A stretch of DNA of 64,000 nt from Bryoerythrophyllum caledonicum (GCA_963971425.1 OZ020515.1:11796291-11860290); one strand, 5' to 3'; shown: positions 1 through 11,615, numbered from the stretch's first letter. Made by a program: numbers and translations. Notes: a model not told the origin generated them from the sequence alone.

Positions 1-2563
1 AATTCCTTCTCTTTGGTCTGAACACAAGTTTAAGGCATATCAGGACACAACATGATAATCTTCAATGGGTACCTCTGAGGAATCTCACCTTCTGTAGCAC
101 TAGGCCATGATACTCCGAAGCCTCCGCCCACAGTTGCCTCCCAGAGTAGATCTTCCCCAATGCGAACAACGCTGCTACTTTGTCAGGAAACTTCTTCACA
201 GTATGGCTGCAGAATCAGAGCCACATGTCTGAGGAAACAGTGATAAATAACCCTTCTCCATGAAAGGCAGAATAAAACTGAAGAACTAGATCCAAGGTAG
301 AGTTCTTACTGAAGAACTTCAAGAGCTTCGTCCTCCTTCTGCATTGAAACACAGGTTGCTGCCAACTGCAAGAAGAAAAATTAGAGTTCTCGGTAAAGTC
401 TTACTAAAAGAGAAAAGAAAGGTTGACAAATTTGTTGTGAACTTACCACAAGAAGATCATCGGAGCTCATATCTTCAACTGCCTCCATCTTTAGTGCGCC
501 GGATTCAGGTGATGGTGTTGGTGATGGTAATGGCGCTGGTGGTGCTGAGGAGGTTCTCAGCTTCGCCAACTCTGCAAGTGATGGCAATCCAAGAGCTGCG
601 CGCACACGCGGTTGCCGAAGTGCAACTGTCTGTACAAAAGGCAAAACAGGAATCTTAGCTTCAGAGTGAGACACTAACCGTCCAAAAATAGAAACACAAC
701 TGGTTTTTGACGTGAATGGAAAATGGTGTTCAGTACCTGAGCAAGACTGCAGCAATTATTCGTGATCCAATACATGAAAACACCCTGAAAACATGACGTA
801 TTCGCTTAGAAATCAGGGCCTCATCAAGTAAATTGTCCTACTTATTAAACATAAGAAGCGTTTGTTTCAATGAAGTACCTGAGGAAGGTAAAATCCACAT
901 ATGAATGCTGGGATGGTAGCAGCCTCCAACCACCATTTGTAGAACTGCAACACTAAATCGATTTATTAATTTACATAAGCCTTGATTTCGAGAAGATATT
1001 CATAGCCAGAGAATTGGTTGTATACCTTCATGACAGTGCCCATGGTTCCTGTCTGTTGCTCGATTCCTTTGAAGGATAACTACTGCAATCAAGTCCAGAA
1101 AAGCCCACACCCCGGACTTAAATTAAAAAAGATGATCTGTAAGTAAAAAGAAACCATGATCAGGTTAAGGCTACTGACTCTCTTTCCTACAAAAGATGTG
1201 CAAACAAAAGCCATGGTTTTCCAGGATGTACAGCAAATGATGCAGAATAGAACCTGCAAATTTGTGAAGTACGTTGCGGCTACAATAATTGGGAAGAGTG
1301 CTCCCAAGGTACCTTGGACTGGTACTGTCAGGTCAGTAAACCACAGAATTCCTCCCTACAAAAAACCACATACAAAACACACAATTGAATCACCCTAAAA
1401 CATGTTGCAGAGAATTATCCTGATCAAATTATTGCTTGGATCAAGTCACAGAATGAAACTTACAGTATCAAAACCCGGGTGTGAAGCCATGGCCATTTGA
1501 CGAACGGCAACGATCCAGTAAATAAAGAGAGGAACCTGAACCATAAACCCTAAAATTAAGAAAACAGATATTCATGGTACTGAAATAATCTATGCAAGCG
1601 ATTATGAGCTCAAGAGCAGAGAAAATAACGAGAGGAACCTGCAGAAAAATTAATAAATCATGCTATAATGTTGATGAATTCAAGAGCCGAGAAAGAGACC
1701 TGGATCAGGGGCACAGCAATAAGCCAAGCCGGGCTGGGAGCTCCAAGTTCAAGGCGGCGCTTGGTGAAAATGCGGTACTGCGAGGCCAAAGTCTGTCCAG
1801 AGCCAGGACGAGGCACAGGCGGCGGCACTGCAACCGAAACCAAAAATCAGCGACAAAAAAATCCACAAAACAAACCAACAATCAGCGACACAAAAAAAAA
1901 ACATGGCCATGTCCACAGACACAAAACCCTATACCCTTACATTGGCTCCCGAGGCGCGCGAGCAGCGACGCTTTCTGCAGCTGCGTGACTGTGAGCGGAA
2001 AGAGAGCTGCACGCAACGCGAGCGTGGATCCGATGATGGTCAGCCACCTGAATTCATCAACCGAAACCCATCAATCAATCGAACCCCCAAACAAACATCA
2101 GATCTCCAGATAAGAGCAAGAGCAAGACGCACCATGGCACTCCTGAGATGTGCTGAAACCGATCGAGCGTCACAATTATCGCATCCGTGGGCACCTGCAG
2201 CGTGCTCCAAAACACACTCCCTCCCTCCACAACCTCATCGGGACGCAACGTCTCATCGAGATGCAACGTCTCGTCCACCTTCCGCAAAGGCTCAGCGAAG
2301 AGCTCCTGGTCGCCGCCACCGGCTTCGTCCTCTTGCTGGAATGGCGCAACCACGCCTCCATGCCCTGCATTCTCAACGTGCCCACCGCCTCCCCGACTCC
2401 ACCATGAAAATTGACGCAAACCCCCTCCATTGCTAGGGTTTACCCACCGATCAGGACACCTCTCCAATCTTCGGGAAATCGAAGGAGTGGACGACGATGC
2501 TAGCAATTGGCTGCGCCGCAGAAGTGCGCCCACATGCAGACGACACCGATTCGCAAGCGCCAT
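1..2563 (-). CDS. OXA2: OXA2-type mitochondrial inner-membrane insertase with C-terminal TPR region (partial, runs off left edge)
   Basis: Oxa1/YidC-family insertases place proteins, notably cytochrome oxidase subunit 2, into the mitochondrial inner membrane. Plant OXA2 forms add TPR repeats after the insertase domain. I read twelve exons on the minus strand: 2133-2563, 1941-2047, 1700-1827, 1464-1535, 1254-1355, 1026-1079, 879-944, 737-784, 447-629, 310-365, 89-206 and 1-17 (cut by the edge). Phases agree at every junction and introns are 71-174 bp. Exon 1 begins with a basic presequence (MALANRCRLHVGALLRR). The core shows the family hallmarks WWLTIIGSTLALRAALFP, HPGFDTGGILWFTDLT and GVFMYWITNN. 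After a Pro/Ser-rich linker, exons 10-12 read as TPR helices (KEDEALEVL, ALFALGKIY, WAEASEYHGL). The acceptor of exon 6 appears to be a TAG: using the upstream CAG would put TAG in frame. The gene is divergent from the SGNH gene to its right. Confidence 0.88.
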
Positions 2564-2965
2564 AGCAACTCAAGGTCATGTCAAAACCTCATACCCACAT
2601 GCAAACTCACTCTGCAACTCTTCCCGTGTGGCGTTCATCAAGGGACGGAGTTACAGGAAATGGGGCCATTACAGTGTTCCATGACTTGTATCGGGGTTTC
2701 TATTTCTGGGGTTCGAGGGTTTGGAATTGAACTTGCAATCGGTTGTCGTGCAGAATCGCTGATGGATCTCCAAGTCTTAGATCAGGGCTTTGTTTGCGCT
2801 GTTCCAAGTTTCGCTCCAGATTGCGAGCACTGAAGCTGGAGTGATTGCAATTGTTGGTCGTGTAGAATCTCTGATGAAGCTCTTAGATTAGGGGTTCGTT
2901 TGCGCTGTTCTAGATTGTGCGCTCTGAATTTGGAATGAGGTGGTGGAGATGGTGTGAGTGAGGCG
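2564..2965. promoter_or_regulatory. Shared divergent promoter region, OXA2 / SGNH gene
   Basis: This 402-bp gap separates two divergent start codons and must hold both 5' UTRs and promoters. I see no clear TATA box at a convincing distance from either start. A duplicated phrase around an 'agatcagggct/agattaggggtt' core occurs near 2778 and 2885, which may be an old short tandem duplication. Confidence 0.35.
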
Positions 2966-4313
2966 ATGGGAGTGACACTGCAGGCGGGGTTTCTGGCGTC
3001 GTGCGTGGTGTTCGGGCCCATGGCGATGGCGGGGTGGCACCTGACGCGCAACCGGGTGCTCTTCTTCAGCGGCTCGCTCTTCATCGTGCTCGCCGTCTCC
3101 GTGCACGTCTTTCCTTACTTCCCCGTGCTCAACTTCCACGCGCCAAACCTCCCTGAAACGCAGCAAGCCGTGCCTGCTGATGGCGCGTTCATGAACGACA
3201 CGCTTCGCGCGTTTTGTGTCTCCAATCTCCACAAGGTATGCCGCTTCTCCTCTCTCTCTCCATCTCTTGCTGCATTTTCAGCCATACCAATGCGTCAAAA
3301 ACGATCTTCCTCATGTGTTCTTCTCTCAGGTTGGATTCACGCTGCTTCTCCTCTCTCTTTATCTGGGTCCTGTTGATCTTCAGCTACATCAATGCTTCAT
3401 AGACCATCTTCTGGAGCCTGTTTCTCCATCTCTTCTCCCCCTCTCTCTCTTCCTGCATTTCCAACTCCATCAGTACCTCATTGCCTGGAGTGTTAGGGTT
3501 TGAGATTGACGTCTTCTCTTTCGTATGTTGTCCTTCCAGGTGGGATTCACCATCCCGGAGGGCGAGGTCTGGGAGAACCACACGGATTGGGACCACTGGG
3601 ATTGGGCCTGGGACGCGGAGCCTCTTGGTCGCTGCAAGTACCAGAAGCTGCACAGGTCGGAGGCTCTGGAGCTGCTGCAAGGCACATGGATCGTGATCGC
3701 GGGCGACTCGCAGTCGCGCCTCCTCTTCATAGCCCTCCTGGAGCTTCTGCTGCCATCGATCTCGCACCTGCGACCTCACCTCTTCAAGCGGCACAGCGAC
3801 TTCGAGCACTCGCTGGAGAGCCACCGCATCCTCATGGAGTTCATCTGGGCGCCCTACACTCACAATCTAACCCAACTGGCGCATCGCTACCACGAGGAGC
3901 AGAAAGCCCCGGACATCTTCGTCGCCGGCGCAGGCCTCTGGCACATGTTGCACAATGGGAACCACACGCAGTACGGAGCATCGCTTGTGAGGCTGAAGCG
4001 AGCGCTGCAGGCGCTCCATGCCAATCCGCAGCTCTTCTGGATGAGTTTGCCGACCTTGTTGCCGAGGTTTTACCAGAGCCAGCTCAAGATTGAGCGCATG
4101 ACGACGGAGAAGCTGGAGGTCTATAGCTCGGCGGCTGCGGCGAGTCAGATCACTGGTTTGGCCACGTTACTGGACATCCAGGCGTTGAGTCAGCGGTGCG
4201 GCGCTCGGTGCACTCAGGATGGCGTTCATTACAGCCAAGCCATCTACCGAGCTGCTGTGCATGTCATGATCAACAACCTGCTCATCGTCACCAAGCAGAC
4301 ACCGATCACATGA
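2966..4313 (+). CDS. SGNH/PC-esterase-like (CAS1/TBL-type) membrane-anchored protein
   Basis: Two exons: 2966-3235 and 3540-4313 (347 residues), joined GT-AG in phase 0. The start is the ATG at 2966; the open frame extends further upstream only through a GTG. The N-terminus has two hydrophobic stretches (about residues 5-20 and 30-52), as in Golgi or ER type II anchored enzymes. Exon 2 carries the SGNH block I motif GDSQSRLLFIALLELL, and near the C-terminus an Asp-His pair in QDGVHYSQAIYRAAVH, placed as in trichome-birefringence-like and CAS1/PC-esterase acyltransferases that O-acetylate glycans. The family call rests on these motifs. The substrate is unknown. Overall length and the anchor suit a Golgi O-acetyltransferase or esterase. 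Confidence 0.72.
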
Positions 4314-5760
4314 TCGCTACTACATCAAGGGCTCCATCGATGAGACCTTCATTTTTTCAAGTGCATCAGACACCCGATTTTTGAAGGAGCCAGAGACCTC
4401 TCTTGCAGGTGCCATGAAAGTGGTGTTCTTTGGATCCTTTTCCTTCGTCAGTCTGAGCATTTTACGCAGTTCATCAGTTGTGAAAGCTCTACAACTACAA
4501 GGTCATCTATCATGATCTGAAGATGTTGCGGCGGCGTTGGAATGGAGCAGAGTAGCTTCAGCTGTGGGAGCTAAGTCTTGGATGCTGTCAAATGCGGAAT
4601 TTCATTTTCAGACGTTGGCTCTCCTTGGATGAGTATGGATGACCTTGGAACCAATGTCTCGAGTCACTCTTCAGCTCCTAGACTTGAGCTCTGTTTTTCT
4701 TGTTTTCTTTTTTTTCCTGGAAGATTTCCAAGCCTAGAGACGAGGCAGGAGCAATCTCTTAATAAACTTCATATGAGAGAGAGGGAGAGAGATTTGTTTT
4801 TCTTCATACCTTTTTATGTCTTGTCACGTCCCTGCTTCTTTTGTCTAAACCAAACCTTCTCTATTTCCTTTCGGTTCTGTGATTGTCATGTTTGACATGG
4901 TTCTAGATCTGAGCTGACGAGAATTGGTCTCAGTTCTGCATCTGATTATGGGTTGAGCGCCTTTGATTTGACCATATGATCAAGGCTTCTTGTTGATAAC
5001 CTTTTTGGACCTCTTTCTGCAAAAGATGGAGCCCTTGTACGTTGACTCTGAACAGGGCTGAGTCTAGAATTTTGGGGCAAAGGATCTGGTCCGTTGCTTG
5101 TTCACTCTGATGGTTTAATTGTTACATCTGTGCAGGTATGTGCAGGTGTCTGCAAGTTGACCGCCAGGCAGCAGCATTTATCGCCATTTCGGTTGCTGTG
5201 ACAAACATTCAATTCAATGTTGCTGGTAAGTCTATTTGGTCGCAAGTCAAAGTCCAATGCGTTCTTCCCGGATTTCAGTGTTTCTTTCTCAAAATCTAGT
5301 TCTGGAGCCGGATCAAAGTGGGCACCGAATATCGGTCGATTTTCAACACTTTGCGTTCCCCATTTAGTTCCGGGACCTAATACAGCTCCGTTCTCGGAGC
5401 TAAAAATCATTGTCTCTCCTCTCCTTGTTAAGTTTATGTTCTTGATTAGCAGTTTCATGTGATGTCCCCTTTTTCATAAGCTTCACATGTCGTAGAATTA
5501 CATCAAGTGTTGAGAAAGCCCGACCTCTGAACTTATGAAGTTATCACCTATTAGTCAGATATTTGTATTCTAATCTGGTAACCTCGTGTGTGCAGCAATG
5601 GCAATTCCCTGCATCTCCATCTTCCACTTCCTACCAGCGAAGTGAAGCGGAGGTTTCAGAAAGTTCATGTAGGTTCCAATGCTCTGATCTGAACCTCGTG
5701 TGTGTAGCAATGGTTCCTTCAAACTGAAGTGGCTTGATGAATTTCCAGGAGGTGGAATTC
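4314..5760. other. Intergenic / 3' UTR, no gene recognised
   Basis: Contains the 3' UTR of the SGNH gene and AT-rich sequence with a T-rich run near 4700-4730. A 22-bp phrase (cctcgtgtgtg-agcaatgg) occurs at about 5582 and again at about 5695, each time ending in a possible AG acceptor followed by CAATGG. These could be alternative upstream splice sites for the next ORF. Confidence 0.4.
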
Positions 5761-6417
5761 ATGGACCGGAGGAGCAAGCTGAGCGAGGTGCCGGAGTTAG
5801 AAGTCCCCAAGCTCATCGAGCGCAGCCCGTTGATAGACCCGAGGAGGCTCCGGAGCTCCAGGAGCACACCAGCATCAAGGTCCCAGTGCAGATCCACCAA
5901 CACAGACACCAGAAACGCACAACGAAGGAGCTGTTCGCTGAAGCCCATATCAGAGGTGGGCCACCAACCGATCACTGGTACGTTGAACCGCTCTCGGTCG
6001 ACTCCCTTCCCATCCTCACACCACCTGACGACGCCGTGTCCGAACCACGTTCGGTCGCCTCAGTACCGAGTGAACCCCATCGTCAGGTTCAGTGAGAGGC
6101 CATTTCCGGAGCGGATGAATTACGGCATCGCCGGGTACAACACCGCATGGTCTAGGTCGCGGAGCTTCACGGAATCCACACCACCGCGGCCTCGCAGCTT
6201 CTCCAGCGCCGTTCCGGAACTCTCTAGAGCGCCTGAGACCAAGACCCGCCCCAGAAGCGTCACGAGTGTGACTATTCCTGAGTTCGCTTCCACACGAGCC
6301 TCCAGGAGCATGCTTTGGAGGTCGTGGACGCGGCGGTTTCGTGACAAGGTGGGGCGCGTCCGAGTTCGTGATACGTGCTCCAAGCTGCTGTCGAGGTTCC
6401 GAGGCGGCGTCCTTTGA
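5761..6417 (+). CDS. Basic Arg/Ser/Pro-rich protein of unknown function
   Basis: A 218-residue open frame from the ATG at 5761 (MDRRSKLSEVPELEVPKLIE) to a stop at 6417. The same frame is open upstream to a plausible acceptor (tttccag) just before 5752, so an additional 5' exon is likely. The product is strongly basic and low-complexity with many RS, SR and RP pairs, and no transmembrane segment. The C-terminal end (WRSWTRRFRDKVGRVRV) could form an amphipathic basic helix. I do not recognise a family. GC-rich third positions and length favour a real gene, but a chance frame in GC-rich DNA is not excluded. Confidence 0.45.
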   Translation: MDRRSKLSEVPELEVPKLIERSPLIDPRRLRSSRSTPASRSQCRSTNTDTRNAQRRSCSLKPISEVGHQPITGTLNRSRSTPFPSSHHLTTPCPNHVRSPQYRVNPIVRFSERPFPERMNYGIAGYNTAWSRSRSFTESTPPRPRSFSSAVPELSRAPETKTRPRSVTSVTIPEFASTRASRSMLWRSWTRRFRDKVGRVRVRDTCSKLLSRFRGGVL

Positions 6418-7312
6418 ATTCATGGAGGTGCAGGAGTTTTGTTCAAAGACAAGGAAACACTCACGAGCTAGAGATCCCATCTTGCAAGAATTTCAAGCTC
6501 TGCAGATGTTTGTGCTCCACCAGTGATGTAATTTTATGTACAGATCATGATCTAGTCTACCTCAAGCCCTTCTTCTTTTCTTTTCTTTTTAGTTTTTTGG
6601 ACGAGATATGTCAAGGACACAGTGAGAGGGATTCTAGTCTCAAACCATGTATGTATAAAGGTTCATGAGATTTACAACCATACTTGCACCGTACTCAATG
6701 TAGCTAGCGTGAGGGTAAGATGAGCCGACCAGACTAGAAGCGAAACCTTGAGACCTGCGTCCTCATTTTCATCACGAGTTTTGATTTTGTTTGGCGTTTC
6801 TAGCGTTAATGAAAGGGGTTGAGAATTTCAGCGCCCAGTTACTAAAATATTGTGACACATCTCAGATCAAACCAGCATTTCAACGAAAGATTCTACCATA
6901 CAAATGACAGCACGTGCTGTGTTGGAGGCTGAATCGATCCATGACGAACATAAATTAACATTAAGAAGTTGAATGTCAACACTTCAAGTGTGTCTTTCTT
7001 TCACCTTTTCCTCGGATGGAATTTAATGGCTGCTTTTCCGATTGATGACTTGGTAAGAAACCAGGGCACTGGCCATTCACGGGCATATTCTGAAGTTACA
7101 TGCCTCGCTGTGTGTGCATATGACTATCTTTTTCGAAGCAGTTTAAAAGTCCGCGCTTCGGAACAGTGCTGTTGCGGCTTTTGACTGTGTCCATTCTGCT
7201 CTGCTTTTTTAGGCTTGTTGTTGCCCAGGCTAGCTCTGCAAAGGCACAATACCGACACTTATTCCAGGTTTCGTGCCAGAATTTAAGGTCCAACCATTCA
7301 CGCTCAGTATCA
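6418..7312. other. Intergenic, no gene seen
   Basis: No convincing coding frame, repeat or RNA gene up to the left end of the Harbinger element. Confidence 0.4.
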
Positions 7313-7633
7313 GGCCCTCTTTATACTAGAGGCGAGGAGACGTGGAGAAAACCTCACAAGGGCCATGGCTCATCCTTGAGAAAGCCAACCTTTGAACTTG
7401 ACGGCCTTTGGATATAGTGTAAAGTGAGAAGGGGTCACAAAATAGAGTGCTGATTTTTTTAATATATTATCTAATATAGGGCTGGTCGTAACTTCTACTA
7501 CACTACCTCCCATTTCCACCCCAAGACCGGTCTTGTCTTTCTAGTTGTTGGCGGTTTCTTTTGCTTTTTCCTTTCTCGTTTTTGCCTTGTTTATTGAAAT
7601 TTTAGCACTCTGGAGGAGAGGAGGAAGAAGCTT

Positions 7634-8827
7634 GTGGTGATGATGGTCTTGTATTGGTGTTCCTACATGGTTACGCAGCATGTTAACAACATGCAAGCTT
7701 TGATTTTACAAGGTGAGTGGACGAATGTTGCAATTTTCAGCATTTGCCTTCAAAGTTTAGGGTTTAGAGATCAAACCATTTGGAGTTTTGAGAGGCAATT
7801 TGGCTTTGTAGACCGGTATTTGTTGGGTTCATTTACGGAGAAGATGTTCAAGGAAAGGACCCGTGTCTCGCATGCTACATTCAGATTTTTATGTGAGAAA
7901 TTAGGTCCGTTTTTGAAAAAACAGTAAACTCGTTTGAGAAGACCAATTTTTGTAGAAGAGAGAGTTGCAATGTCTTTAGCTAGACTTGGTACATGAGATG
8001 GGCTGCGTATGGTTGGAGAAGTATGTGGAGTTGCAGAATGTACAATTTCAGGAATTGTGAGGAAATTTTGTAAAATGGTGAGATTGCATTTGCAAAAGAT
8101 TTTCATTCAAATTCCAAACGAAAACAGACTTAGGGTTTTAGCAAAAGAGTTTGAGAGGTTGCATAATATACCTTACATTATAGGAGCCGTAGACAGTTCA
8201 CACATTCCTGTGATAGCTCCAGTTATTGGTGGAGAGGATTACTACTGCCGCAAATCTTTTCATTCAGCTTTGTTGCAAGGAATTGTTGATACAAATTGCA
8301 TTTTTTGGGATTATGAGTTTGGGTGGGCGGGAAGCTTGTATGATTGGACTGTTTTTCAACAAACCAAGGTTAGAAGAGCTTGTATGGAAGGGAAATTCCT
8401 ACCATACAAATTTATTGGAGATGCGGCGTATCCGGTGCGGCTTTGGATATATTGTCTATTCAAAGGCACTTATGATGGACTGGAATCTTACAAGGCACAT
8501 TGGAATTTTATCCAATCTTCAACGTAAATGTGTGTGGAGCGTGCATTTAGGATTTTGAAGGGCAGTTGGAGAATAATTCAAAAGAGAGCGGATGTTCCTT
8601 TACGATCAAGGGCAGATATTGTGTCAGCTTGTATTGTCTTGCATAATTTATGCATCATCATGAAGGACAAGTTTGATGCAATATGGATTGAAGAAGCCGA
8701 GGTTGACTTGAAGAAACGGGTTGAAGATGGCATGGTGAAGGGAGGGCAAGTTCTACAAGGACAACGAGCTTCTATTGAAGAGGTAAAATCTCGGATTTTG
8801 AAATCAGGTATGAAAAGAACATTTTAA
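7634..8827 (+). pseudogene. PIF/Harbinger (HARBI1-like, DDE_4) transposase, disrupted
   Basis: One reading frame, interrupted by in-frame stops at about 7924, 7993 and 8525, encodes a HARBI1-type transposase. The helical N-terminal part includes SFTEKMFKERTRVSHATFRF. A helix-turn-helix-like segment is VAECTISGIVRKFCK. The catalytic blocks are GAVDSSHIPV (first Asp), KFIGDAAYPVR (second Asp) and VERAFRILKGSW (Glu). The DDE triad is therefore still visible, and only the stops and perhaps the N-terminus spoil it. The frame continues past 8827 with an acidic tail. Three stops in about 1.2 kb with motifs intact suggest moderately recent decay. Confidence 0.85.
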
Positions 8828-9297
8828 AATTTTGAGATAGAAGTAGATGTTGAAAAGGAAGTTTATTTGATAAAACAAGATGAGAAAGATGTTGATTTAT
8901 TGAGAGAAGCTACTATGGCTCATGAATCCATTGCAAAAACTTTGTGGGAATACAACTTGTCAAAGGAGTCGACTATTCAATTTTCATAATCAAGTAGTGA
9001 TTTTGAAGAATAGCTACAATTTTTCTAGAATGGCTGCCATATGCCTATTCATGTTTTTCAATAAAGCCGTGCTTTCTTGGAAGGTTGTGAGAAAGCTAGT
9101 AGAATTGGAGACAACCTTCTCCAAGATCAATTCCAAATTGTCTTGAAATTTCTTCTTCTTCTTTTCTTGCTTTGGAGTAACCTCATGGTCTTGCAGTTCT
9201 CATGGTGCTTTGTCTTCATCGTTGTCATCTTCACCTTCCGTGGCACATGCTGGAATTTGTTTTTTACACATGCACGAGTAGGATTCCAAACATCAAG

Positions 9298-10529
9298 CTA
9301 GTCAAACCATTTGCAGCCTTGGTGCCTATCCGAACCTGAAATTTCATTGGCTCTCTTATCATTCTTGTATTCGGCATAGATCACCTTGTACTTCTTCTTG
9401 CATGATTCCCATGGGCGGCCAAAGCCTTGAATTGCTGCCACCATTCTTGCTTGCAATTTCAACCATGTATTTATTCCTAAATTTTCATAGTAATACACAT
9501 TAGTACATTCACATACAAGCATGTGGAAGTGAAATGTCAAAAAAACAACCAAGAGGACCTCATTTTGAGACCTAAAGATTGAGGGCAGCATAGTAAAGGG
9601 GTAGAAAAGTCAAATTGTCACACAAATGGGGGGAGAGAAGGAGGGGGGAGAGGAGGGGGGAGAGAAGGAGGGTGGCATACTTCCCAAGGTATTCTCCTTC
9701 CTTAGAAAGAGGTCCATGGTTCAAACCCCTATGGCCGGGCCCTTTAACGAGGCTCAATGAGGGGGAAAGGAGGGGCACCTCGCACCGGATAAGGAAAAGG
9801 CCTTTAAAAGGCCAAATCTGAAATCTGATTTTTTTTTTTTCAAATCAAAAAATTTTGATATGCAAAAATCTTACGGTTATAGTTTTTGAAAAATGTACAA
9901 CCTCATTTTGAAAAAAAATTATGTGTACACATGGATATGAAATAATACAAAACTTTACAGAAGGAAAAAATACACACAGACACACAAACCTTGTTTTTTT
10001 GCACATCTTGAAAATTCTTCTTCCATCTCTCCCCAAATCGATATCAAGGTTTCCACCTCGTAATCTCGCAACCTCCGAGTGGATCCTTCTTCTTCCAAAT
10101 ATGAACCAGCCAAATTCATCACTTCCTTTGTTGTCTTCTCTGATTTCTTCTTCTTTGCTGTAGCACTTGTTTTTCCTCTTTTTGATGGCCGTCCTCTCTT
10201 CTTTGGTGTAGGTACATCCTTTCCGTGTAGTGCCTTTGCTGCAGCCTAGATTGCCTCCTCCTCCTTCACATTCATTAGAGAATTCCTTGCATTTTCACTC
10301 GGTGCCACTTCTTCACTTGATGGTTGCAAATCTAAACCACTACAATGGGGCATTTCAAGAGGCATAAAATATCTAGCACTACCAGCACCAAAATGTTCAA
10401 AATTTGAAACATGCATTTGAGGAGAAATGGGCTGAAATTGGGTTGAGAATAGCTCATCCAAGGCGAATTTTGTCTCCATGCTTGTCCTTGAGATTGCAAG
10501 AACTCCTCATCTTGAGAGTAGCCTTCCAT
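9298..10529 (-). pseudogene. Harbinger partner protein: Myb/SANT-like DNA-binding protein with AT-hook
   Basis: On the minus strand, starting at MEGYSQDEEFLQSQGQAW (ATG at 10529), then an acidic segment after a frame change near 10450, an in-frame stop at about 10245, an AT-hook-like basic run (PKKRGRPSKRGK), and the first half of a Myb/SANT-like domain (RLRDYEVETLISIWGEMEEE). After a probable intron (acceptor near 9475) the second half follows: TWLKLQARMVAAIQGFGRP and ESCKKKYKVIYAEYKNDK. This trihelix-like domain is what PIF/Harbinger elements use alongside transposase for end binding and nuclear import. More minus-strand coding may continue to about 9060. The order (head-to-tail convergent with the transposase) is normal for the family. 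Confidence 0.7.
9612..9845 (+). repeat. G-rich purine tract followed by a tRNA-like (possible SINE) segment
   Basis: A G/A run at 9631-9672 (repeated ggagagaaggagg) is followed by a stretch containing a good Pol III box B match (GGTTCAAACCCC, about 9717-9728) and ending in a T-run near 9829-9840. A convincing box A is not visible, so the SINE reading is weak. It lies inside the Harbinger element. Confidence 0.3.
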
Positions 10530-10670
10530 TGCAATGAACACATGGCAACAAAATTGGGCAAAAAAATTGGGCAAAAAAACCTCAAAAAACAAGCTAACAT
10601 GTACCACTTACTAGTCACAAATGAGGAACAAGAAAAAGATGATTTCAAATGATCAAGGAGCTATCTTTAA

Positions 10671-11615
10671 CCCCTAAAGGACCAAGTGTCCAAAAAGGGC
10701 TTTTTGAAAAATCAGTCAGGTTCCTATGGTGTCAATTTCCAACATTCTTCTTTGAAATTCTTACTATAAAAAGACATTACCAAGACTTGAGTGGGAAAAC
10801 AATTTTTTCCTAAATTGGACATTTGATGAAAAAGTTATAGGGTTTTGAATTTTAAATGGGGAGGGCGGGCACCTCGGGCACCTCCAAAAACTTTTGATAG
10901 GACACTCTATTGAAAGTGAGATTTTCAGTACTCGCAAGTAATATTATTTCCCTTCATGTTGTCAAAAAAAAGTTATTGTCTTTAGTGAAAAATAGCATAC
11001 CAACCCAAGTCAAACATTTTCACACATTGTCACTCATTGTCGGGCAAGGTACCAAAAAAACTTCTTCTTTTCCACATAAAACCTAGAGATCTTCATATTT
11101 TTCACTTTTTATTTTCTCCACAACAATATGTAATGTAAACCTTCTTATTGACCATTCGGATTATCAATCAAAAACATATTAAGTTCAAAAAAAATAAGAG
11201 TGTGAATTAACAAATTTCGAGCCTCCACTCCTTGCACACTTGTTTTGAATATGCTACACCCTGTCTCTACCTCTAAAAATTGGTGTGTAAGGAGCTAACA
11301 TCATGCTTAACAAGATAGTAATAGATTTAGACCTTGTGTGGTGAAATTTTTTGACACCAATTGAAGTCAAAGTCTGCTGATCCACTAAACGCAGGGAAGA
11401 AAATGAACCATTTGCTTGACTTCAAATACTATAATCTTTCAATCCGTGCTGTCAAAGTTTATGAAATTTTGTACATGTATTACTTAATAAGCCTTTATTG
11501 AGATCCTACAGTCAGAACTAAAAATCAAAGTTTTTGTTACCTTCTTTATTCATTGCACTAGAATCCATTAATTTTGAAGTGTTTTTGGTGTAAAACTGTC
11601 TTGGTACCTTAGGGG
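10671..11615. mobile_element. TTAA-flanked MITE, family 1 (piggyBac-like ends), nested in Harbinger
   Basis: A 945-bp non-coding unit beginning CCCCTAAAGGACC and ending GGTACCTTAGGGG, so the terminal inverted repeat is about CCCCTAAGG/CCCCTAAAGG. It is flanked on both sides by TTAA (10667-10670 and 11616-11619). A TTAA duplication with CCC-starting termini is the signature of piggyBac. No transposase frame is present. A second copy, about 88-90% similar by eye, occupies 32980-34767, and a diverged partial third copy starts at 51959, so this is a dispersed family. Confidence 0.75.

Noticed and set aside
9717-9728. Box B-like GGTTCAAACCCC taken as a tRNA gene
   Set aside because: No acceptor stem, no plausible box A and no cloverleaf could be drawn. 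At best a tRNA-derived repeat.
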